NCBI GenBank assembly: GCA_025024175.1
Contig: QCXZ01000086.1
Coordinates: forward strand, 62,001 to 126,000
Origin: Rhyzopertha dominica
Lineage: Eukaryota; Arthropoda; Insecta; Coleoptera; Bostrichidae
Length of the DNA stretch: 64,000 nt
Direction: 5' to 3'
The notes under the pieces were generated by a model, which saw nothing but the letters and a program-made list of their open reading frames with translations, was not told the origin of the DNA and made no database searches. The first letter of the stretch is position 1. Every line of letters starts with the position of its first letter. This document shows, piece by piece, positions 13,200 through 20,789 of the stretch. The position numbers and the translations under genes were made by a program.

Positions 13200-13900
13200 G
13201 AGGTGTGTGCCGTGACGTAGGACTTGTTTGCAAAAAATCAGCTGTGTCATAGGATCTTTCGCAAGAAAAATACCATGTAATCCTCTAACAACAAGCTGAC
13301 GCGACGGTTCTTTCGGGCGCATTGTTTTAATTGGCCCCAGAGCACGTGCACTTTGCTACGTGATGTTGGTGTGTTTCGTGACGTAAACAATAAAATAAAC
13401 GCCCAATTGATCGTTGAAAACTAACAAATTCGTCGAATAATGTCATGGGACTTTGTTGTCAGGCATTTCCATCAAGGCAACGTGACGTGAAGGGGCCCGA
13501 CCAGAAAGCCGCGTCCTGATTGGCCGCCGCGGTGCACACACCTCCTGCCTCCCTTCGCTCCTCTCGCCGGCTCATTAAGACCAACTGGAATTATTTTTAT
13601 AGTCTGGACCACTTTTGATAGCGCGATTATGTTGCAAACTGTCGGCAGTAAAAAGCAATAATTGACGGGGACGATCGAGGACCATCAACTGCGGGGTCAA
13701 TTGGCCACCTCTTCTGGCAATTGGCGCCGGCCGTCGGAAATTTCCCGAAATTTTTTTTTTCCAGGCGAAAATCCCGACGGGACCGGGCGCCTCTTCAGAG
13801 GCCGCCGAAGAGGGTGAGGGGAGGCAACGGGGAACCGGGCTGCCTGCCAGTGCCGCTGAATGGAAAATTCCGCGTGCGGCGCGCACGATAACCGCCGGCC
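13200..13900 (+). promoter_or_regulatory. CpG-rich upstream region with repeated TGACGT sites
   Basis: GC content rises sharply here compared with the AT-rich flanks. Three TGACGT cores, the CRE/ATF half-site-like motif, lie at 13213-13218, 13379-13384 and 13483-13488, each preceded by CG, and an E-box CACGTG lies at 13343-13348. The region ends about 350 bp before the Tret1 exon 1A TATA box. Its use as an enhancer is inference; the motif positions are seen directly. A minus-strand open frame across 13575-13886 is best explained by base composition. Confidence 0.4.
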
Positions 13901-14218
13901 TACGAACTTTCTTTCTTTTTTTGCAAATGCGTTACGATTACATGCGCAATGCTAAAAATAGGCAATTAGTCTATGGGGGCAATCGCAAAAACACCTTTAA
14001 TCCCAGACTCGGCGGGTCTACCTCGGACCTGATTAGCGATTCCAAAATTGTGTAATCGCGCAATTGATAAAACGTCTCATTTTCGAACTTTGGAGTTCGG
14101 AAATCCGCAATCGAATACACTGATATACTAATTCACCCCTTAAAATGCCTAGAAAAATAATATTTAGCTGATAGCGTGCTCGGAGTTTGCCGGGTGGGGG
14201 GGACAACGACAGGTATGC

Positions 14219-14258
14219 TATATATACTACACTACTGTAGTATACGCGAGCAATCAGT
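14219..14258 (+). promoter_or_regulatory. core promoter of Tret1 exon 1A (TATA + initiator)
   Basis: TATATATAC at 14219-14227 is followed by an arthropod initiator TCAGT at 14254-14258, with A+1 at about 14256. The nearest TATA phase is 33-37 bp upstream. This gives a 5' UTR of about 93 nt before the ATG at 14349. Confidence 0.6.
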
Positions 14259-14348
14259 TTTTACTACGTGCATTATAGCGGTGTCCGTAGCCTTACCGAT
14301 TCTGTGATTTTTTTTTCCTAATCGAATGCAGTTACTTAACTAATCAAA

Positions 14349-14477
14349 ATGTATAATTATCGAAGTGATATGTCCCGAAATGACCCGTACTACGAGGTCG
14401 AAGTTACTGAACGTGAACCTAACCCAAACAATTGGATTAATTATCTCCAGTTCGCTTGGGGAAAACCCTTAAGATGG
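14349..14477 (+). CDS. Tret1: Tret1 alternative first exon A
   Basis: 43 codons from ATG 14349 to a consensus donor TGG|GTAAGT (phase 0). The peptide is acidic and tyrosine-rich at first (MYNYRSDMSRNDPYYEVEV), then ends in NYLQFAWGKPLRW. Spliced to the common exon at 16621 it would give a 499-residue transporter whose cytosolic N-terminus differs from the other isoforms. A TATA/initiator promoter sits just upstream. The exon has no homology I can name. The call rests on phase, donor strength, promoter and position. Confidence 0.7.
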
Positions 14478-15339
14478 GTAAGTTTTTACAAATTTGCATT
14501 TAGTTCAACCCCCTGTTACTTTAACGGTGGTCAGCGATGTAAACTGGGAAACGCGTAGCGAATTTCGAAACTTTTTGCAATACTATTTTGAATGTAGCGA
14601 CACTTACCGGCGTCTTAATCAACTAACCCAATAAACATAACCTTTTTTGAACAACAAACAACAGGTTCAAATCTATGTCTCTTTCGAGGTTACTTTTCTC
14701 CATGGCGCCTCGCCTTTATGGCCAACAGCGGTACCGAGAGAGATGCCAGTTACCTGACTGGTATCGAACCATTTCTAGAATGTTCCCCCGGTCGATTCAA
14801 ATTCCCGCGGATTTACCGCGCATGTACGAGTAAAACGGCATGTACCGCGGTCCATTTCTAATAAACGTGCTAAAATAACCCACAAGATGACGCCTTTTGC
14901 TTCGCCTTAACCGTGAAATCTATAAATAAAACTAAAAATGTTCACTCGCGTGCCCTTCCAGGCCGTTTGTTAACCAGGTGACACTAGTGCATCTTCAGGT
15001 TAAGTTCAATGTTACAGGATAATCATGACCAGCTCTATTATGCAATCGTCCCGACATTAATATTTAAACATGTCGATAACGAGCGCGTTTTCATTAAAAT
15101 AAGGTGACGGAAGTATTTATCGTCACCTGCGTTTTGCGCCTTCATCCTAAATCTAAATTAAACGCCGACTTAGACAAATATTAGCAGTAACGATTGTCAC
15201 TGTTATCTTAACAGCGCGCCACAATAAAATTTACACGGGATGAAGCTGCAAGAATCGCCTGCAAATCATTCGAATTAACGATAACGTGAAAACCGCGAAA
15301 CCGGAAAATTAAGCAGCAACGTTTTTGGTGGCAGCGGCG

Positions 15340-15392
15340 ATGAAAACGCAGAACGACACGGGACCGCTCGCGGACGAGGAAATGGCCATCAG
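15340..15392 (+). other. possible upstream exon of Tret1, coding status unclear
   Basis: A GC-rich patch ends in a usable donor CAG|GTATGC at 15393. From ATG 15340 it reads MKTQNDTGPLADEEMAIR in phase 2. That would run out of frame into the exon beginning at 15562 and stop within about 35 codons. The frame that would be compatible (phase 0) is open but has no ATG. The minus strand is also open here for 66 codons with non-random-looking composition. I cannot decide between a 5' UTR exon, an upstream ORF and an antisense exon. Confidence 0.25.
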
Positions 15393-15687
15393 GTATGCCA
15401 GAATCATCTCGACGTTCAGAGCTTTTCCCACTTGCATCTTTGATGCTATCGAAACATATTGACCCCTGGTCAAAGTTGTGAAATCACGTGATACAAGCCT
15501 TCTTATCAAAAATTATAAATTAAAAGAAGAGCATTAACACTAATAAGTTGTTATTCCACAGAACGGTCAGCACAAATTACTACCAACGTCGGACAGTCCA
15601 ACGATATCGGCGTGCACCACCGCAACAAACCTATCCTCGTTGGATGCACCCCAATCCTTCGGTTCCATAATAATCAACAACCGAAGA

Positions 15688-15876
15688 ATGAGCACTTTGG
15701 AGGAGAATCTTCGCGTAGCACAGCCCGAGATAGAACCTCTTCACAAGAACAAAAAGGATGACAGGAGCAATTCCGTTAAAGTCCCCATCGCGGAGGACCC
15801 CAACGACAGCAATAAAGTCTACAACAATACTACGGAAGAAAAACCTACGGTGCGACTGAGGAACGTCATAAGACAA
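15688..15876 (+). CDS. Tret1: Tret1 alternative first exon B (open frame extends upstream to an acceptor at 15561)
   Basis: From ATG 15688, 63 hydrophilic codons end at RLRNVIRQ and a consensus donor CAA|GTAAGT in phase 0, predicting a 519-residue isoform. The frame stays open upstream to 15562, immediately after a good acceptor (TTGTTATTCCACAG), reading GQHKLLPTSDSPTISACTTA and on into the ATG. This segment may therefore be an internal exon of a longer isoform (105 codons) and not a first exon. Drosophila Tret1 has a long isoform with a large cytosolic N-terminal extension, which makes this plausible. The extension is polar with no membrane segment. Confidence 0.65.
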
Positions 15877-16336
15877 GTAAGTAACCTTCGTCGCTTCTTC
15901 TACGTGCCCGTGCTGCTAAAAAGACTTAATGAGCCATTCATCATAACCGATGTACACCTCAGGAATTGAATCACGCATTTCTCCCGAAAGCCCAGAAACA
16001 CGAAAGTTTAGTCATTCAGCCTCCAGGCTGGGCATTGAACGTTAAGAAAGGTCGCCCGTGCTTTACATTTCAACAAGAAGTCCTCGATGACTCTTTGCAC
16101 CTGAAAAGTCGCGAAAACTGCGTATTTTCTTGGGACAGGGCGCATGGGATCGTAAAACGCCGCGGAGAGTTTGCGTCTTGGCCCAACTTTCGATTTCTGA
16201 AGCGCGAATGCCCATATCGTCCGCTTCCCTCTAAGGTCAAAATTTAATAAAGCGTTCCATTAAGGACGTAGTTAAATTGTTTTCCGAATACTAAACACTG
16301 CATTAACAAAACGTCCGGTGGGGGCATTAAAAGCAT

Positions 16337-16344
16337 TATAAAAG
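16337..16344 (+). promoter_or_regulatory. TATA box of Tret1 exon 1C
   Basis: TATAAAAG lies about 140 bp upstream of the exon 1C ATG (16484). A start near 16370-16376 would fit, though no perfect TCAGT initiator is present. Confidence 0.45.
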
Positions 16345-16483
16345 CAGCACACAATCAATAAGCTAAAGTTTTTCATGCGTCCGTTTCTATTGCAGTCAAT
16401 TGCAATTTGTTATTCGTACGTAGTTTAATTATTTTCGGGTGCGTCTCTCAATTGGACTTGATTCTACTGATAGTGCCTGCACG

Positions 16484-16567
16484 ATGAAGGTGTTAATGCG
16501 AGCAGATACGCACGTAACGTTTTCGTTGCCCGAAAACGCCCCTAAAGCCAAATGTACCGCGTCCCAG
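16484..16567 (+). CDS. Tret1: Tret1 alternative first exon C (short canonical isoform)
   Basis: 28 codons beginning [16 protein letters not shown] and ending CTASQ, then donor CAG|GTTGGT (phase 0). It joins over a 53-nt intron (16568-16620, acceptor TTTGTTGCAG) to the common exon, giving a 484-residue protein. The MKxLMRADTH start is the conserved N-terminus of the short Tret1 isoform of Drosophila and other insects, which identifies the gene and fixes the start. Reading through the tiny intron also stays open, which is why a naive frame from 16552 looks continuous. Confidence 0.85.
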
Positions 16568-16620
16568 GTTGGTCATCAACCGCAAAACAACGAAAACTTC
16601 AATCGTCGTGTTTGTTGCAG

Positions 16621-18051
16621 GTGATAGCGGCCCTTTCAGTATCGTTGGTGTCTATGGTCGTGGGATATGTTTCTGCGTACACGTCGCCCGCCGCCGAATC
16701 AATGAAAGACGAAATGCAACCAACAGAAGACGAGGTAAGTGAGGATTCCCCAAAAAAACGGGCGCCATTTCTTTACCGGACGTGCTTTTTCCAGTTTTCC
16801 TGGGTTGTCGGACTCATGCCGCTTTCCGCCCTTTTCGGCGGCCTAGCCGGAGGTCCGCTGATCGAACTTCTGGGTCGCAAATGGACCATACTCGTGACTG
16901 ATTTAATTTTTATGGTGTCATGGCTAGTGATGAGCATCGCCCAAGAGCTGTGGTATCTGTACTTGGGCCGTGCACTCAGCGGCTTCAGCGTTGGTGTCGC
17001 TTCCCTGGTGCTACCCGTGTACTTAGGGGAGACCGTCCAGCCTGAGGTCAGGGGGGCGTTGGGTCTGCTCCCGACAGCGTTTGGTAACATCGGCATCCTG
17101 GTGTGCTACGTTGCCGGCAGCTACTTAAAATGGAACCATCTTGCGTGGCTCGGGGTCGCCCTACCGGTCCCCTTCCTCGTACTCATGTTCCTGATTCCCG
17201 AAACACCGAGGTGGTACATCGCCAAGGGTGAGAAAGACAAGGCCAAGGAGTCCTTACAGTGGCTAAGAGGGAAGGACACGGACATCGAGGAAGAATTCAA
17301 CGAGCTGAAGAAGTCACAAGAGGAAGCCGACAAGACCAAGTCCAGCCTAGGGGATCTCTTCGCCAAGCACAACCTCAAACCGCTGCTTATTGCTCTGGGG
17401 CTCATGTTTTTCCAGCAGATGAGTGGAATTAATGCAGTTATTTTCTACACGACGTCCATATTCAAGATGGCTGGTTCATCTATCGACAACAGCTTGTGCA
17501 CTATCATCGTGGGAATAGTAAACTTCGCGTCAACTTTCATAGCCACCATGTTAATTGATAGGCTGGGCAGGAAAGTGCTCTTGTATATCTCAACTATATC
17601 TATGTGTACAACTCTAACGCTCATGGCAACATACTTCTATTTAAGGGAACTCAAAATGGACGTGTCCAATTTTGCGTGGTTACCTCTGTCTTGTTTCGTA
17701 ATTTACGTACTTGGCTTTTCGTTAGGTCTGGGGCCCATACCGTGGCTAATGATGGGTGAAATCCTGCCCTCCAAAATTAGAGGTGCTGCCGCTTCGTTAG
17801 CAACCGCATTCAACTGGACATGTACATTTATAGTAACAAAAACTTTTGTGAATATTATAGCTGCCATAGGTCCGCATGGCACGTTTTGGCTGTTTGCAGG
17901 TGTAATAGTAGTCTCGATAGTGTTTATTGTGATGTGGGTGCCAGAAACCCGAGGACAGAGTTTACAAGACATTGAGCGTCAATTAGCGGGCATGAAAGTT
18001 AGGCGAATGAGTTCCGTCGCCAACTTAAAACCTCTGCCATCTCCATTTTAG
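16621..18051 (+). CDS. Tret1: facilitated trehalose transporter Tret1, common body (two exons)
   Basis: The major-facilitator sugar transporter core, common to all isoforms: exon 16621-16734, a 60-nt intron (GTAAGT...TTTTCCAG, 16735-16794), then exon 16795-18051, giving 456 residues. Numbered on the 484-residue isoform: TM1 at about 29-50, GRK loop at 93-95, [10 protein letters not shown] at 145-154, PETPR at 201-205, the sugar-binding QQMSGIN of TM7 at 273-279, DRLGRK at 321-326, [10 protein letters not shown] of TM10 at 379-388, PETRG at 449-453. The tail [13 protein letters not shown] matches insect Tret1. The protein sits in the plasma membrane and moves trehalose down its gradient between fat body, haemolymph and other tissues. 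Twelve membrane helices are expected. Family identity is very secure; substrate follows the family. Confidence 0.93.
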   Translation: MIAALSVSLVSMVVGYVSAYTSPAAESMKDEMQPTEDEVSEDSPKKRAPFLYRTCFFQFSWVVGLMPLSALFGGLAGGPLIELLGRKWTILVTDLIFMVSWLVMSIAQELWYLYLGRALSGFSVGVASLVLPVYLGETVQPEVRGALGLLPTAFGNIGILVCYVAGSYLKWNHLAWLGVALPVPFLVLMFLIPETPRWYIAKGEKDKAKESLQWLRGKDTDIEEEFNELKKSQEEADKTKSSLGDLFAKHNLKPLLIALGLMFFQQMSGINAVIFYTTSIFKMAGSSIDNSLCTIIVGIVNFASTFIATMLIDRLGRKVLLYISTISMCTTLTLMATYFYLRELKMDVSNFAWLPLSCFVIYVLGFSLGLGPIPWLMMGEILPSKIRGAAASLATAFNWTCTFIVTKTFVNIIAAIGPHGTFWLFAGVIVVSIVFIVMWVPETRGQSLQDIERQLAGMKVRRMSSVANLKPLPSPF

Positions 18052-18066
18052 AGAAGTGACTGTTAT

Positions 18067-18072
18067 AATAAA
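18067..18072 (+). terminator. Tret1 poly(A) signal
   Basis: AATAAA 16 bases after the stop codon of Tret1. Such a very short 3' UTR is plausible. Further AATAAA-like sites are not obvious in the next 100 bp. Confidence 0.5.
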
Positions 18073-18444
18073 GATAGATCTGATAGATGATAACCAAAAC
18101 TTAGGTAACAAATATATTTATTATTATGCATAAGTTTGTACATACTGTTAATACTGTTATTTTTTTAAGATCCAATTTTATATGTTATCTTTTATATGTA
18201 TGTAAATATATGATTTTTCCTAATACCAAAAATCCATTATTGCTAAGATTTTGGATTTGTAGAAAGTGATATTAGTACAAATCCAAACATTGAAAACATT
18301 CCGATTTATGTGAACAATAAATGAGATGCGAATTGAAATGTTTTGTTTCTTTCATCTTTGCTAAAACTACCCCAGAATTTTCATAACCGGTTGTTGATCC
18401 GAAATTTCCATCCAAAACATAACCTAAAACTGGAGACTGCTTAC

Positions 18445-18592
18445 CCATAACTTGCACCCTGCAAATAGCACAAGTGTCACATTCCACATCCCAGCTCCAC
18501 ATGGCCACCGCATTCCATTTCTTCAGCGTGAACATCTTTTCCGGCTTTGAAGTTTCCCCGTCATTTCGATCACCATTTTCATCATCACCCAT
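18445..18592 (-). CDS. Roc2: Roc2/RNF7 (Rbx2) first coding exon, rest not found
   Basis: 49 codons from ATG (18592, minus) to a donor ATGG|GTAAGC in phase 1. The peptide runs from an acidic N-terminus ([13 protein letters not shown]) through [19 protein letters not shown] and [12 protein letters not shown]. This is the conserved N-terminus of Roc2/RNF7, the RING-H2 subunit of cullin-5 ubiquitin ligases that recruits the E2. The segment includes the cullin-binding strand and the first zinc ligands (Cys-x-x-Cys). The remaining RING ligands, expected to follow after a split Asp codon (G|AC), are not visible on the minus strand anywhere to the left of it. The gene either has an intron of more than 18 kb spanning Tret1, or is a broken or assembly-split copy. 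Confidence 0.8.
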
Positions 18593-18649
18593 TTTCAAAA
18601 CTCGAAAATATAACCGACTAGAAGTACGGTACAGTTGCCAATGCAAGTA

Positions 18650-19130
18650 AGCTCCCTACAGCATGAACATAGCGGCTAGTGCATTTCATTAGTGTTCTTA
18701 CTTTATCAACAGATGGCGCCAGCTGAAACTATAAAAATGTTTGAATTATCTCTTACGGCCTTTTATAAATCCTTTGTATTCAATAATTTTATATGAATAT
18801 ATCGGTGACGCAAGGTCATTAATGCATAAAAAGTTACGTACAATAAACACAAACATCCCCAAATGTTTGACTGCATGTTTTTTTACATTTTATTGCGTTT
18901 AATACGTAAAAAAGAACATGGGATTATTTTTCATGAGTAGGTAACTATAGTTACAATTAAATTCGAAATTGGCAATTGCATTGCCATCTGTTTTTCTCCT
19001 AACATCGATTATATTGATTGCACATTTCATCACTTTGTAATATAAGATTCCGTCTCAAATGATATAGGGATTAAATATATGTCTCATATTAAATATATAG
19101 TATCTGGCAACCCTAGTTGAATTGTAGTCG
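18650..19130. other. no gene seen
   Basis: AT-rich sequence upstream of the Roc2 exon. No frames or repeats worth naming. The Roc2 promoter should lie here but has no clear core motif. Confidence 0.4.
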
Positions 19131-19138
19131 ATGTATAT

Positions 19139-19690
19139 AATAATAATAATAAGTAGTCTTTATTCACCCAAATTCTTGAGAACATAAACGAAAATGAGCA
19201 AGGAACTGCCATCGTGGTTCAAACTGCAAACTGTTCTTTCACCCAACCGATATGCTGTTTAATTTCATTTCTAGTTTAATATTTTTCTAGACCTACATAC
19301 ATTTCAAAGGTTTAAATAGGTTTTTTGTGTGAGCATGAAGATACCTAAGATCAGTAAATTTCAAACTTGTTTCAAATATAACTCCCAAGTTTCCAGCACT
19401 TACTAAACAGTATTTGCTTTGATTTACCAGGATTTATCAATAAAGAGGCAGTCACTCGGGAAAAACCATACAGGTCACTGTTATTTTTGCCAATGCTTAA
19501 TCAATTTTGCTAGGGCTAAAATTATAATAGAATTGTGTAGGTATCATCAGCATAAAGATAACACTGATCATTCTTAATGCTGGAAACACGCAGTGAACTG
19601 TATATAAAAAACAATATTACTCCAAGAATTAAACCTTAAGGTACACACCATTGGCTAAAACTATAGCACTCGAATATAGTTCCCTCTACC
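19139..19690 (-). mobile_element. non-LTR retrotransposon 3' remnant
   Basis: On the minus strand, from about 19640 downward, broken frames read GLILGVILFF... then LYADDT, an intact-looking RT catalytic box preceded by the usual LILG..LF motif. A further segment resembles the LINE thumb/C-terminal region. The element ends at its 3' side (19139-19155) in a short TTA-type simple repeat, like the tails of the LINEs near 44.78 and 47.26 kb. Many stops; inactive. Confidence 0.6.
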
Positions 19691-19865
19691 CCAACCATCT
19701 GTTTACATTATAGAATAAATTTACAGCATTTTCACATAGGCCAAAATAACTCAAATGAATAAAAGAACAAATAAGTTTAATTTCCTTTAATAATACAGCA
19801 GACACAAACTATGAACAAACATGAATATCATGTAAAGTACACTACTCTTCCAAGCAGTTGCATTC

Positions 19866-20330
19866 CTTGTTATTTGTGGTTCCCCTTACTTTTTGCTTTA
19901 AAGAGAAATTGGGGTGTGCTAATACCTGTTGAAAAAAAGATTTAGAGTTAGATTAAGCTTTTTTGTGGTAAATTTCCTACTAACTTTCCTCTTCCAGTGT
20001 TTTTTCCCTTTATTCAGGACTCTTATCATTGTCCACACAAATTATACAGTTCCCTAGGACATTGGGTTTATTTTACTCTGATGAAGATGCCTTGAGCTCC
20101 AAGCACCAAGCCAATAGCTAAAAATATACAATTAACGCATAATTTAACGCCAACCGCCAAAAAAGGCCTTTATAACGTCACAGCAATCAAATAGAAAATG
20201 CTCCTTACCTCGAATGTTCTGAAAACTTGACGGAAAATGCACTAAAACGTTTGATGAAAACCGACGATCGCCGTCATATCTTGCTACTCAGGAACTCAGA
20301 TGGGTGTGTGCTTTGGGTGTATGCTGTGTG
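19866..20330 (-). other. possible small spliced transcript, unresolved
   Basis: On the minus strand an exon-like block ends at 20209 with a strong donor CGAG|GTAAGG. Two acceptors follow: TATATTTTTAG before 20117, opening a short frame ending IGLVLGAQGIFIRVK then stop (20068), and TTTTTTTCAACAG near 19935. The peptide looks like the C-terminal membrane segment of a small protein. No frame of the first block has an ATG in register, so I cannot build a coding model. It may be a non-coding exon, or the start may lie elsewhere. Confidence 0.25.
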
Positions 20331-20756
20331 TATTCAGTCATTCAGTGTTGCCAGAAATATCACAATGTCAAGCAAAGACGTCTTTGATGTCAAGGTACTG
20401 AATAAGACTCAAAAACGTACTGATTACAAAGTAAATATATGGTATAATAAATTTTCGTTGAAAGAAAAGTGTGTTTTCATATCTCCTTTCAATAACAGAA
20501 TCAATTAAAATAAAAAACTGGACCAAAAACAAATTAAAATAAACCCATGTACGAAAGATCTGAAAAGATAATGTAAAAAAAATAAAATTAGGACAATCTT
20601 ACACTTCCACTTATGTGAAAAATAAATTTGAGAACAGTGAAATATTGTATAATATTTTGAGTTTAGCATATTGGGGTATTTTTAAATTGATACATGGCAT
20701 TTTTTTAGGCTTCAGATTAAACAACATAAAAATCTCATACACAGTGTTACATAAAC

Positions 20757-20763
20757 TTTTATT
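20757..20763 (-). terminator. zinc transporter poly(A) signal
   Basis: AATAAA (TTTATT on the plus strand, at about 20758-20763), roughly 27 bases past the stop codon. Confidence 0.5.
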
Positions 20764-20789
20764 AAGAAAACTTATTCTACTAAATTAAC

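Noticed and set aside
13575..13886. 103-codon minus-strand frame in the CpG-rich region
   Set aside because: Low stop density follows from GC content; Pro/Ala/Arg-rich sequence without domain features; lies in the Tret1 upstream region.
15966..16247. 93-codon plus-strand frame between Tret1 exons 1B and 1C
   Set aside because: No acceptor/donor in phase with Tret1 and no similarity; likely intronic or 5' flanking sequence.
16773..17972. Several antisense open frames across Tret1
   Set aside because: Shadows of the GC-rich coding strand; no independent start, splice or homology signals.
20227..20508. 93-codon plus-strand frame
   Set aside because: Starts opposite the minus-strand exon-like block; Lys/Asn-rich, no family likeness.
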